DNA from: Streptomyces beigongshangae
GTDB lineage: Bacteria; Actinomycetota; Actinomycetes; Streptomycetales; Streptomycetaceae
Direction: 5' to 3'
DNA: 64,000 nucleotides
Assembly (NCBI RefSeq): GCF_019710745.1
Contig: NZ_JAHKJW010000032.1
Location: 27,540-91,539 of the forward strand
This document shows, in pieces, positions 49,802 through 58,435 of this stretch. The first letter of the stretch is position 1. Each line of letters starts with the position of its first letter. A model generated the notes under the pieces. The model was not told the DNA's origin and searched no databases. It was given only the letters and a program-made list of their open reading frames with translations. A program made the position numbers and the translations under genes.

Positions 49802-50647
49802 ATGGTGTTCAAGCCACAGGCCCTGACCCCGTACCTGTCCGCCCGCCACTACTTCGGCTCCGAGCAGCGCCGCCACCGCGAGGAGGCGAGCCTGTCACTC
49901 GTACAGCTCGCAGGCGTCGTGAACTCCAGCAAGAGCACGCTCGCGCGGGTCGAGACGGCGGAGTTGATGCCGCCGCCCGACCTGCCGTCCCGGCTCGACG
50001 CGGCGTTCGGGACGGACAAGCACTTCCACGGGCTGTACCAACTGGCCAGGCGGGAGGCCCATCCCGACCAGTACCGCCGCTACATGGATTTCGAGGGAAC
50101 GGCCGAGGTCATCGACCAGTACGGGGCACAGGCTTTGCCCGGTCTCCTACAGACCAATGCCTACGCCCGGGCGTTGCTGCGCTGTCAGGAGGAGTTGAGC
50201 GAGGAACAGGTCGAGGAGCGCGTCACGGCCAGGATGGCCCGGCAGGAAAGGCAGCGCTCGGACTCACCGCCGTTGCGTTGGGCGATCATCGACGAGTCGG
50301 TGATCCTTCGCCGAGTCGGCGGCCCGGCCTGCATGTACGAGCAGTTGGTTTCGCTGCTCGCCCAGGCGGACACTCCGGACAGTAAGGTTCAGGTCATGCC
50401 GTTCAGCGCGGGCCCGCACTCGTTGATGGGCAGCGCGCTGACTCTGCTGACTCTGCCCAACGGCTCCACGGTGGCCTACGAAGAAGGCAGCCAGGCCGGT
50501 TACCTCTACGAGGACCCGGATGCGGCGAAGAAGCGGCGGCGCCAGTACGAGGTACTGCGCGCCAACGCTCTCACGCTGCCTGAGTCGGTGAAGCTGATCC
50601 GGAAGGCGATGGAGGACCACAAGCCATGCGACACACCCCCGAGCTGA
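49802..50647 (+). CDS. XRE-type HTH regulator with DUF5753 (WhiJ-like)
   Basis: 281 residues; GAGAGG lies seven bases before the ATG. An N-terminal helix-turn-helix (residues ~15-70; LSLVQLAGVVNSSKSTLARVE) is followed by the DUF5753 domain (ARREAHPDQYRRYMDFEGTAEVIDQYGAQALPGLLQT...). WhiJ and its many paralogues act with DUF397 partners in controlling development in Streptomyces; the signal is unknown. Its 3' end overlaps the DUF397 gene by 22 bases, showing coupling. Confidence 0.92.
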   Translation: MVFKPQALTPYLSARHYFGSEQRRHREEASLSLVQLAGVVNSSKSTLARVETAELMPPPDLPSRLDAAFGTDKHFHGLYQLARREAHPDQYRRYMDFEGTAEVIDQYGAQALPGLLQTNAYARALLRCQEELSEEQVEERVTARMARQERQRSDSPPLRWAIIDESVILRRVGGPACMYEQLVSLLAQADTPDSKVQVMPFSAGPHSLMGSALTLLTLPNGSTVAYEEGSQAGYLYEDPDAAKKRRRQYEVLRANALTLPESVKLIRKAMEDHKPCDTPPS

Positions 50648-50817
50648 GCACTGCCCGTTGGCGTAAGAGCAGTTACAGCAACACCAACGGAGGTGAGTGC
50701 GTCGAGATCGCCGAGGGCTACCCCCACCTCGTCCCCGTGCGCGACAGCAAGAACCCCCACGGCCCCGTACTCGTCGTCCCAGCCACCGCCTGGGCCGAGT
50801 TCGTCAACTCCTTGTAG
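50626..50817 (+). CDS. DUF397 protein
   Basis: 63 residues with the family hallmarks: WRKSSYSNTNGGECVEIAEG at the N-terminus, VRDSKNPHGPVL in the centre and a C-terminal WAEFVNSL. DUF397 proteins are small partners of WhiJ-like HTH regulators and may antagonise or direct them. The start ATG lies within the regulator gene. Confidence 0.92.
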   Translation: MRHTPELSTARWRKSSYSNTNGGECVEIAEGYPHLVPVRDSKNPHGPVLVVPATAWAEFVNSL

Positions 50818-50830
50818 ACCTGAAGGACAC

Positions 50831-50869
50831 GACCGTGCCCCCGTACGTCGGACGTACGGGGGCACGGTC
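50831..50869. terminator. 19-bp perfect hairpin terminator
   Basis: Arms 50831-50849 and 50851-50869 (GACCGTGCCCCCGTACGTC and its complement) flank one G. It sits between the DUF397 gene and the convergent RND permease gene. Confidence 0.88.
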
Positions 50870-50898
50870 AGCGGTCAAGCCAGCTCACCGTCAGGCGG

Positions 50899-53800
50899 TC
50901 ACACGCTCACCGGCTCCGGCTCGGCCTTCTTCTCGCGCTTCGCGGACTTCTTCTCCGCGCGGCGCTCCTTGCGGAGCTCGACCATCGCGTACAGCGTCGG
51001 TACGAGCAGCAGCGTCAGCAGCGTCGACGAGATCAGGCCGCCGATCACGACCACCGCCAGCGGCTGGGCGATGAAGCCGCCCTCGCCGGTGATGCCGAGG
51101 GCCATCGGGATCAGGGCGAAGATCGTCGCCAGGGCCGTCATCAGGATCGGGCGCAGGCGGTGCCTGCCACCCTCCAGCACGGCCTCCACGACGCCGTAAC
51201 CCTGTGCGCGGTACTGGTTGATCAGGTCGATCAGCACGATCGCGTTGGTGACGACGATGCCGATGAGCATCAGCATGCCGATCATCGACGGCACGCCCAG
51301 CGGGGTGCCGGTCACCACGAGCAGGCCGATCGCGCCCGTCGCCGCGAACGGGATCGAGACCAGCAGGATCAGCGGCTGGACCAGCGACCGGAAGGTCGCC
51401 ACCAGCAGCATGAACACGATCGCGATCGCCGCGAGCATCGCCAGGCCCAGGGACGCGAACGCGTCGTCCTGGTCCTCGGACACCCCGCCGATGGAGGCCG
51501 TGGCGCCGGCCGGCAGCTTCAGCTTGTCGAGCTTCGTCGTGAGCTCGGTGCTGACCGCGCCGGTGTTGTCCCCGGTCGGCTTCGCCGTGATGGTGGCCGC
51601 GCGCTGGCCGTCGATGCGGGTCATCGAGACCGGGCCGTCGACCAGCTTGACCGTGGCGATGTCGCCGAGCTCCACCGCGCCGAGCTTCAGGTTGCGCAGT
51701 TCGGCCAGCGTCGCGGCCGGCTTCGCCGACTTGATGACGACGTCCCGCTCGGTGTCGTCGAGGATCGCCTTGCCGCTGGTGGTGCCGCGCACCGCCTGGC
51801 CGACGGCCGCGCCGAGGGTGCTGTCGTCGAACCCGGCGGCGGCCGCCTTGTCGTTGGCCCTGACCGAGATCCGCGGCACGGACTGGGCCAGGTCGCTGTT
51901 GACGTCGGTGACGTCGTCGAGCTTCGCGACCTCGTCCCGGACCTTCTCCGCCGCCTCGCGCAGGACGTCCGCGTCGGCGGCCTTCACCACGACGCTCAGG
52001 TCCTGGCTGCCGAAGCCGTCACCGGCCGCGACCGTGGTCGTACCGATGCCGGAGAGCTTGCCGAGCCCTTCCTCGATGCCGTCCTGGACGTCGTCGAAGG
52101 AGGCGGAGTCGGCCACCTTGACGGTGTACGAGGCCTGGTTGGTGTCCGTGCCCCCGCCGAACGCGGCCATGAAGCCGGAGGAGCCGATCGTGACCTGGTA
52201 GTCCTCGACGCCCTTGACGCCGTCGAGCATCTTCTCGACCTTCTTGGCCTGGGCGTCGGTCTCCGTCAGGCTGGTGCCGGGCTTCAGCTCCTGCTTGACG
52301 GTGAGGACCTCCTGGTCGCCCTGGTCGAAGAAGTTCGTCTTCAGCAGGGGCGCCATGCCGAACGTGCCGAGGAGCACCACCACCGCGATGGCCACACTGG
52401 TGAGGCGGCGGCGGGTCGCGAAGCGCAGCACCGGGACGTAGAAGCGCTGGAGACGGCTGCGCGCCTCCTTCTCCTCGGCCTTGCGGCGCGCCTCCTCCTG
52501 GTCTGCCCCGCGCACGTCCTTGGGGGCGCGCAGGAACCAGTACGAGAGCACGGGGACGACCGTCAGCGAGACGAGCAGCGAGGCCAGCAGGGCCGCCGTC
52601 ACCGTCAGCGAGAACGAGCCGAAGAGCTCGCCGACCATGCCGCCGGTCAGGCCGATGGGCAGGAAGACGGCGACGGTGGTGAGCGTCGAGGCGGTGACGG
52701 CGCCCGCGACCTCGCGCACGGCCTTGAGGATCGCCTCCTGGCGCTCCTCGCCGTAGCCGAGGTGCCGCTTGATGTTCTCCAGGACCACGATCGAGTCGTC
52801 GACGACCCGGCCGATGGCGATGGTCAGGGCGCCCAGCGTCAGGATGTTGAGCGACTCGCCGCGCACCCACAGCACGATCAGCGCGAGGACGACCGACATC
52901 GGGATGGAGACCGCGGTGACCAGCGTCGAACGGACCGACGCCAGGAAGACCAGGATGACCAGGACCGCGAAGAGGAGACCGAGCGCGCCCTCGGTGGTCA
53001 GGCCCTCGATGGACTTGGAGACGGCCGGGCCCTGGTCGCTGACGACCGTCAGGGTGGAGCCGGAACCGAGGTCCTTGCGCAGGCCGGGCAGCTTGTCCTG
53101 GACCGCTTCGGAGACCGCGACCGCGCTGCCGTCGTGGTCCATGGTGACGGAGACGGCGAGGCTGGGCCTGCCGTCGGTGCGGGTGATGGACTGCGTCCTG
53201 GCGGCCTTCTCCTCGACGGTGGCGACGGAGCCGAGGCGTACGGGCTTTCCGCCGCCCTCGCCCTCGCCCTGGACCGGGACCATCAGGTCCTCGATCTGCT
53301 TCAGGGAGGTGAAGCCGCCGCCGACCTGGACCGTGCGGTTGCTGCCGCCCTCGTCGAAGGAGCCGGCCGGGACGGTCGCGCCGCCCGCCTGGAGGGCCTG
53401 GCCGAGCGCGGTCGTGGTCAGCCCCGCCCTCGCCAGCTTCGCGTCGTCGGGCGTGACCGCGACCTCCAGGTCCTGGACGCCGTCGACCGCGACCTGGCCG
53501 ACGCCGTCGATGCCCTTCAGCGCGGGGACGACGGTGCGGTCCAGCTGGTCCGAGAGGGCCTGCTGGTCGCGGTCCGAGGTGACGGCGAGGACGACGGTCG
53601 GTATGTCGTCGGTGGAACCGGCGACCACCTGCGGGTCCACGTCGTCCGGGAGCTGGACGCGGGCGCGGTTCACGGCCTGCTGGACGTCGGCCACGATCCG
53701 GGCGGAGTCGTTGCCGTAGTCGAAGGAGACCATGAGCAGGGCGTTGCCCTCGCTGGCCGTGGAGGTGACGCCCGAGATCCCGTCGACGGCTTCGAGGTTG

Positions 53801-54009
53801 TCCTCGATGGGCTCGACGACCTGCTTCTCGACCACGTCGGGGGACGCGCCCTGGTACGGCGCCAGGACCGACACCATGGGCAGTTCGATGGTGGGCAGCA
53901 GCTGCTGCTTGAGTTGCGGGATCGCTATCGCGCCGAAGACGAGCGCGATGATCGACATCAACCCGATGAGGGCGCGCTGGGCGAGGCTGAAGCGGGACAG
54001 CCAGGACAT
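50899..54009 (-). CDS. RND-family efflux permease (HAE1/AcrB-like)
   Basis: 1036 residues. Twelve membrane helices are arranged as 1+5, repeated, with two large extracytoplasmic loops, as in AcrB/MdtB. The central-helix motif GRVVDDSIVVLENI provides the two aspartates needed for proton coupling. It begins MSWLSRFSLAQRALIGLMSI and ends in a Lys/Glu-rich cytoplasmic tail. In a monoderm cell it works without TolC. It probably exports a drug, lipid or signal. A NarL-type two-component pair lies upstream on the same strand, separated by a repeat-bearing gap of 236 bases. Confidence 0.93.
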   Translation of the reverse strand: MSWLSRFSLAQRALIGLMSIIALVFGAIAIPQLKQQLLPTIELPMVSVLAPYQGASPDVVEKQVVEPIEDNLEAVDGISGVTSTASEGNALLMVSFDYGNDSARIVADVQQAVNRARVQLPDDVDPQVVAGSTDDIPTVVLAVTSDRDQQALSDQLDRTVVPALKGIDGVGQVAVDGVQDLEVAVTPDDAKLARAGLTTTALGQALQAGGATVPAGSFDEGGSNRTVQVGGGFTSLKQIEDLMVPVQGEGEGGGKPVRLGSVATVEEKAARTQSITRTDGRPSLAVSVTMDHDGSAVAVSEAVQDKLPGLRKDLGSGSTLTVVSDQGPAVSKSIEGLTTEGALGLLFAVLVILVFLASVRSTLVTAVSIPMSVVLALIVLWVRGESLNILTLGALTIAIGRVVDDSIVVLENIKRHLGYGEERQEAILKAVREVAGAVTASTLTTVAVFLPIGLTGGMVGELFGSFSLTVTAALLASLLVSLTVVPVLSYWFLRAPKDVRGADQEEARRKAEEKEARSRLQRFYVPVLRFATRRRLTSVAIAVVVLLGTFGMAPLLKTNFFDQGDQEVLTVKQELKPGTSLTETDAQAKKVEKMLDGVKGVEDYQVTIGSSGFMAAFGGGTDTNQASYTVKVADSASFDDVQDGIEEGLGKLSGIGTTTVAAGDGFGSQDLSVVVKAADADVLREAAEKVRDEVAKLDDVTDVNSDLAQSVPRISVRANDKAAAAGFDDSTLGAAVGQAVRGTTSGKAILDDTERDVVIKSAKPAATLAELRNLKLGAVELGDIATVKLVDGPVSMTRIDGQRAATITAKPTGDNTGAVSTELTTKLDKLKLPAGATASIGGVSEDQDDAFASLGLAMLAAIAIVFMLLVATFRSLVQPLILLVSIPFAATGAIGLLVVTGTPLGVPSMIGMLMLIGIVVTNAIVLIDLINQYRAQGYGVVEAVLEGGRHRLRPILMTALATIFALIPMALGITGEGGFIAQPLAVVVIGGLISSTLLTLLLVPTLYAMVELRKERRAEKKSAKREKKAEPEPVSV

Positions 54010-54040
54010 GGGTGGCAGGTCTCTCTTCTGTTGCTTGGGA

Positions 54041-54082
54041 CTTGTTGCTCGGGGCTTGTTGCTCGGGGCTTGTTGCTCGGGG
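54041..54082. repeat. 14-bp tandem repeat (three copies)
   Basis: CTTGTTGCTCGGGG is repeated three times without interruption at 54041-54054, 54055-54068 and 54069-54082, flanked by degenerate partial copies. It lies 32 to 73 bases upstream of the RND permease start, so it would be in its leader or promoter. Confidence 0.85.
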
Positions 54083-54245
54083 CTCGGGGAACGTGGCGCT
54101 GGGGGTTCCCGGGGCTGGAGCGGCGCGAGAGGCTCATGTGAGCGTTCGCCTATCACTCTGAGCCATGGGCGGGGCCCCTCCCGTCGCCCCCAGGTCCCGT
54201 TCCTCACGCCGCGCATACCGCGACCGCAGTACGTACGGGCGCAGC

Positions 54246-54923
54246 TCACTCCACCCTTGGGCGGACCAGTCCGGATTCGTACGCGATCACCACGAGCTGG
54301 GCCCGGTCGCGGGCCCTCAGTTTGGCCATGGCCCGGTTCACGTGGGTCTTCACCGTGAGCGGGCTGACCTCCAGCCGCTCGGCGATCTCGTCGTTGGAGT
54401 GCCCGCCCGCGACCTGGACGAGGACTTCGCGCTCGCGGACGGTGAGTGCCGCAAGGCGTTCGGAGCGGGCCGGTTCCCGGCCGTCGTCGTCGCCCTGCGC
54501 GAGGAACTTCGCGATCAGCCCCTTGGTGGCGGCGGGCGACAGCAGCGCGTCGCCGCCGGCCGCGACGCGGATGGCGTTCAGCAGTTCGTCCGGTTCGGAG
54601 CCCTTGCCGAGGAAGCCGGAGGCTCCGGCCCGCAGCGACTGCACCACGTACTCGTCGACCTCGAAGGTCGTCAGCATCACGACGCGGACCTGGGCGAGGG
54701 CGGGGTCGGCGCTGATGAGCCGGGTCGCGGCGAGGCCGTCGGTGCCGGGCATACGGATGTCCATCAGGACCACGTCGGCGCGTTCCTCGCGGGCCAGCCG
54801 TACCGCCTCCGCGCCGTCCGACGCCTCTCCCACGACCTCCATGTCGGACTCGGAGTCGACCAGGACACGGAAGGCGCTGCGCAGCAGGGCCTGGTCGTCG
54901 GCGAGCAGGACGCGGATGGTCAT
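54246..54923 (-). CDS. NarL/LuxR-type response regulator
   Basis: 225 residues. Receiver: LLADDQALLR and phospho-acceptor Asp55 (LMDIRMPGTDG), with the TTF threonine and a lysine in FLGKGSEPDELL. C-terminal LuxR helix-turn-helix: LTVREREVLVQVAGGHSNDEIAERLEVSPLTVKTHVNRAMAKL. The ATG overlaps the kinase stop by four bases. It stands directly upstream of the RND permease gene, which is its most likely target. Confidence 0.93.
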   Translation of the reverse strand: MTIRVLLADDQALLRSAFRVLVDSESDMEVVGEASDGAEAVRLAREERADVVLMDIRMPGTDGLAATRLISADPALAQVRVVMLTTFEVDEYVVQSLRAGASGFLGKGSEPDELLNAIRVAAGGDALLSPAATKGLIAKFLAQGDDDGREPARSERLAALTVREREVLVQVAGGHSNDEIAERLEVSPLTVKTHVNRAMAKLRARDRAQLVVIAYESGLVRPRVE

Positions 54924-56230
54924 GCGGGGTTCCCCTCGGGTGCCGGGTGGGTGGCGGCGGTGTTCGTGGGCGTGGTGTTCGTGGGGCCGGTGCGGGCGGG
55001 GGCCGCGCTCTGGGTGCCGCTCTGGGCGCCACTCTTGACCGGCAGGATCGCATGCACCCGGAAGCCTCCTCCGTAGCGGGGTCCGGCGGTGCAGGTGCCG
55101 CCGAGCGCGGTGACCCGCTCGCGCATGCCGAGCAGTCCGTGGCCGCCGCTCTCCTCCCGCCGGGCCGCCGTGTCGTCGCCGGGGCCGTCGTCCAGGACGG
55201 TGATCTCCACGTCCGGTCCCACGCGTACGACGCTGACCTCGGCCTTCGCGTCCTGGCCCGCGTGCTTGCGCACATTGGTGAGGGCTTCCTGGATGACGCG
55301 GTACGCGGCGAGGTCGACGGCGGCGGGGAGGGCCGTGCCCTGGTCGGTGCGGGCCACCTCGACGGGCAGGCCCGCGCTGCGGAAGGTGCCGACGAGTTCT
55401 TCGAGGCGGTGCAGGCCCGGCGCCGGCTCGGTCGGGGCCTCGGGGTCGCCGGACTGCCTCAGCAGGCCGACGGTGGCGCGGAGTTCGTTGAGCGCGGAGC
55501 GGCTGGCCTCCCGTACGTGGGCGAGGGCCTCCTTCGCCTGGTCGGGGCGCTTGTCCATGACGTGCGCCGCGACGCCGGCCTGCACGTTGACGAGGGCGAT
55601 GTGGTGGGCGACGACGTCGTGCAGGTCGCGGGCGATACGCAGGCGCTCCTCCGCGACCCGGCGGCGCGCCTCCTCCTCGCGGGTGCGTTCGGCGCGTTCG
55701 GCGCGCTCCCTTATGGCGTGCACGAAGGCGCGGCGGCTGCGGACCGCGTCGCCCGCGGCGGCGGCCATGCCCGTCCAGGCGAAGATCCCGAGGTTCTCCT
55801 GGGCGTACCAGGGCAGGGGGCCGGCGAGCATCGCGACGGCGGTCAGGACCGTCATGGTCAGGAGGCCGACGCGCCAGGTGGTGGGGCGGTCGGTGGTGGA
55901 GGCGACGGTGTAGAGGGCGACGGCGGCGGACATCGCGACGGGGGCGCGGGGGTCGCCGATGACGAACTCGACCGTGGACAGGGCGCCCGTCGCGGCGAGG
56001 ACCCTCATGGGGCTGCGGCGGCGCAGGACGAGGGCGGCCGCGGCGAGCGCGGTGAGGAAGAGGCTGAGGGGGTCGGGCATGTTGTGGGTGCCCCAGCTCG
56101 TGCCGTGCCGGCCGTTCGGCTCGGCGAACGAACCGATCACCATGCAGGCCAGGACGGCGGCGGCGAGGGCGCCGTCGACGATCAGGGGGTGGTGGCGGAG
56201 GCGGTTCCGGGCACGCTGGAGTGTGCTCAC
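54920..56230 (-). CDS. Sensor histidine kinase (NarL-partner type)
   Basis: 436 residues from a GTG with AAGGAG five bases upstream. Four to five membrane helices in the first ~165 residues form the sensor, with no large external domain. A coiled linker rich in Arg/Glu leads to HisKA_3 (IARDLHDVVAHHIALVNVQAG) and HATPase_c (NVRKHAGQ, DDGPGDD, GHGLLGMRERV). The C-terminal ~40 residues are a Thr/Pro/Ala-rich tail. A membrane-embedded sensor next to an efflux permease suggests response to a membrane-active compound. Confidence 0.92.
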   Translation of the reverse strand: MSTLQRARNRLRHHPLIVDGALAAAVLACMVIGSFAEPNGRHGTSWGTHNMPDPLSLFLTALAAAALVLRRRSPMRVLAATGALSTVEFVIGDPRAPVAMSAAVALYTVASTTDRPTTWRVGLLTMTVLTAVAMLAGPLPWYAQENLGIFAWTGMAAAAGDAVRSRRAFVHAIRERAERAERTREEEARRRVAEERLRIARDLHDVVAHHIALVNVQAGVAAHVMDKRPDQAKEALAHVREASRSALNELRATVGLLRQSGDPEAPTEPAPGLHRLEELVGTFRSAGLPVEVARTDQGTALPAAVDLAAYRVIQEALTNVRKHAGQDAKAEVSVVRVGPDVEITVLDDGPGDDTAARREESGGHGLLGMRERVTALGGTCTAGPRYGGGFRVHAILPVKSGAQSGTQSAAPARTGPTNTTPTNTAATHPAPEGNPA

Positions 56231-56340
56231 GTCTCCTTACGGTACGGGGCTGTGGGGGCGTCACGGGGGCAAGCCCTCGAACCTGGGGCAAGCCCCGAAT
56301 CTCCTCGCCGGCTTCGGCCGCGGGTTCGGTGGGGGCTGGG

Positions 56341-56380
56341 CGCGCAGTTCCCCGCGCCCCTGAAAAACGCGGGGCTGCGC
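56341..56380. repeat. Dispersed palindromic repeat, copy 7
   Basis: GCGCAG, TT, CCCCGCG and then CGCGGGG, CTGCGC form a hairpin 3' of the PspAA gene, another member of the GCGCGGGGAACTGCGCGA family. Confidence 0.65.
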
Positions 56381-56414
56381 CCCTGCTTTCAAGCCGGTTG
56401 GTGGCAGGAGAGGC

Positions 56415-56693
56415 TCAGCCCGGGATCAGGCCGTCGTCCGTGAGCATCCTGCGGACTTCCGGGAGTGTTGCGTCGGGGGACGGGAGGATCAGTTCGGACG
56501 GCTCCAGGGAGTCGTCCGGGAGTGGGACGCCCAGTCGGCGTACCGCTTCGAGCAGCGCCCCCAGCGTTCGCCGGAAGCCCTCCTCGTCACCGGACCTCGT
56601 CTCCGCGAGGAGCTCGTCGTCCAGCTCGTCCAGCTCGGCGAGGTGGCTGTCGTCCAGCCTCACCTGTCCCTCCCCCATGATCCGTACGATCAT
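56415..56693 (-). CDS. PspA-associated protein PspAA
   Basis: 92 residues, highly acidic, with the start MIVRIMGEGQVRLDD, an EADL-like helical centre and an end LPEVRRMLTDDGLIPG. GAGGAGG precedes the ATG. It directly follows pspA on the same strand, the standard place of PspAA in actinobacteria. It is thought to work with PspA in the membrane-stress response; its biochemical role is not established. Confidence 0.88.
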   Translation of the reverse strand: MIVRIMGEGQVRLDDSHLAELDELDDELLAETRSGDEEGFRRTLGALLEAVRRLGVPLPDDSLEPSELILPSPDATLPEVRRMLTDDGLIPG

Positions 56694-56735
56694 GACGCCC
56701 TCCTCGGCGTGGGACGGCCTCCCCGGCCCGTGCCG

Positions 56736-57530
56736 CTACTGCTTGTCGAAGCGCGGGGTGTCCTGCGGCTGCTGCTGGGAACGAGTCTGGTCCTGACCGC
56801 CCTCGATCGCCTGCTGGGACGAGGTGCCGCCGGCCAGCTCGGCCTTCATGCGCTGGAGCTCCAGCTCCACGTCCGTACCACCGGAGAGCCGGTCCAGCTC
56901 GCTCTGGATGTCGTCCTTGGCGAGCCCCGAGTGGTCGTCGAGGGCGCCGGAGGCGAGCAGCTCGTCGATGGCGCCGGCCCGCGCCTGGAGCTGCGCGGTC
57001 TTGTCCTCGGCCCGCTGGATGGCCATGCCCACGTCGCCCATCTCCTCCGAGATGCCGGAGAAGGACTCGGCGATCCGGGTCTGGGCCTGGGCGGCGGTGT
57101 ACGTCGCCTTGATCGTCTCCTTCTTCGTGCGGAAGGCGTCGACCTTGGCCTGCAGCCGCTGGGCCGCGAGGGTGAGCTTCTCCTCCTCGCCCTGGAGGGT
57201 CTGGTGCTGCGTCTCCAGGTCCGTCACCTGCTGCTGGAGCGCCGCCCGGCGGGACAGCGCCTCACGGGCCAGGTCCTCACGGCCCAGCGCGAGCGCCTTG
57301 CGGCCCTGGTCCTCCAGCTTGGAGGACTGGCCCTGGAGCTGGTTCAGCTGCAGTTCCAGCCGCTTGCGGGAGGTCGCCACGTCGGCGACGCCGCGGCGCA
57401 CCTTCTGCAGCAGCTCCAGCTGCTTCTGGTACGAGTAGTCGAGGGTTTCGCGCGGGTCCTCGGCCCGGTCAAGGGCTTTGTTCGCCTTCGCGCGGAAGAT
57501 CATCCCCATACGCTTCATGACACCGCTCAT
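56736..57530 (-). CDS. pspA: PspA/IM30 family membrane-stress protein
   Basis: 264 residues from the ATG at 57530. The PspA/IM30 fold is nearly all helix: a short amphipathic helix (MSGVMKRMGMIFRAKANKALDRAEDP), then long coiled coils (residues ~28-210), ending in a Gln/Asp-rich tail. PspA coats and stabilises damaged membranes from the cytoplasmic side and forms ESCRT-III-like polymers. It is probably transcribed with PspAA 42 bases downstream. It diverges from the DUF3043 gene across 308 bases in which I see no defined motif. Confidence 0.94.
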   Translation of the reverse strand: MSGVMKRMGMIFRAKANKALDRAEDPRETLDYSYQKQLELLQKVRRGVADVATSRKRLELQLNQLQGQSSKLEDQGRKALALGREDLAREALSRRAALQQQVTDLETQHQTLQGEEEKLTLAAQRLQAKVDAFRTKKETIKATYTAAQAQTRIAESFSGISEEMGDVGMAIQRAEDKTAQLQARAGAIDELLASGALDDHSGLAKDDIQSELDRLSGGTDVELELQRMKAELAGGTSSQQAIEGGQDQTRSQQQPQDTPRFDKQ

Positions 57531-57838
57531 GGGCTTCGCGCGCCCCCTTCTGACGGACTCCGGCTCCAGTGACTGCAACAGAACCCACAGTACGGGCCCT
57601 GCATCTATTACTGCACTGTTCGGGGACGGATGCGCTCATCCCCAAGGACGACTGTCGACGATCTCGCTCCGGCGTAGGGAGTAGGTGTTCCCCGAGGTCC
57701 GTCCCGGGGTCGGTCGCGGGAACCGCGCACCGCCCTTCCGTTTCGGGCCTCTCTGTCCCCTTACGGACGACCGGTGTTGCCGGATCGTTCCCCAGTCGGC
57801 CGACGTCCATGCCTCCATACCCCTTACCCTTGGGTTTT

Positions 57839-58435
57839 GTGTTCCGTAGCCGTGCCAAGGAAGAGAAGGCCCACGCCGACAAGGCGCCGGTGACCGACTC
57901 CACTCAGATCCGTGACCCGCAGGCCCCCAAGGGTCGGCCCACGCCCAAGCGCAGCGAGGCCCAGTCCCAGCGCCGCAGCGTGGCCAATACGCCGACGTCG
58001 CGCAAGGAGGCAGCGAAGCGACAGCGCGACGAGCGCCGTGCCCACATGGAGAAGCAGCGCCAGGCGCTGGCGAGCGGTGACGAGCGCTACCTGCCCGCCC
58101 GTGACAAGGGCCCGGTGCGCAAGCTGGCGCGGGACTTCGTCGACTCGCGGTTCTGCATCGCCGAGTTCTTCCTGCCGCTGGCCGTGGTCATCCTCGTGCT
58201 GAGCATGGTCCGGGTCGCCCAGCTGCAGAACGTGGCGCTGCTGCTGTGGCTCTTCGTGATCGTGCTGATCGTGCTCGACTCCATCGGCATCGCGATCCGC
58301 CTGAAGAAGCAGCTGAACGCGCGCTTCCCGGACGAGCCCAGGCGCGGCGCCGTCGCCTACGCGCTGATGCGCAGCCTCCAGATGCGTCGCCTGCGGCTGC
58401 CGAAGCCTCAGGTCAAGCGCGGAGAGCGACCCTGA
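57839..58435 (+). CDS. DUF3043 membrane protein
   Basis: 198 residues from the GTG at 57839, giving MFRSRAKEEK, the N-terminus I recall for the family; an ATG ten codons earlier is less likely. A basic, Arg/Lys-rich cytoplasmic part (PKGRPTPKRSEAQSQRRS...) is followed by two membrane helices (~122-140 and 147-167) and a basic tail. No ribosome site is visible, so the mRNA may be leaderless. The function is unknown, but the gene is conserved across Streptomyces next to pspA. Confidence 0.83.
   Translation: MFRSRAKEEKAHADKAPVTDSTQIRDPQAPKGRPTPKRSEAQSQRRSVANTPTSRKEAAKRQRDERRAHMEKQRQALASGDERYLPARDKGPVRKLARDFVDSRFCIAEFFLPLAVVILVLSMVRVAQLQNVALLLWLFVIVLIVLDSIGIAIRLKKQLNARFPDEPRRGAVAYALMRSLQMRRLRLPKPQVKRGERP

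Noticed and set aside
51160..54141. 993-codon plus-strand open frame opposite the RND permease
   Set aside because: It mirrors the permease codons (Asp/Arg/His-rich product) and has no recognisable motif.
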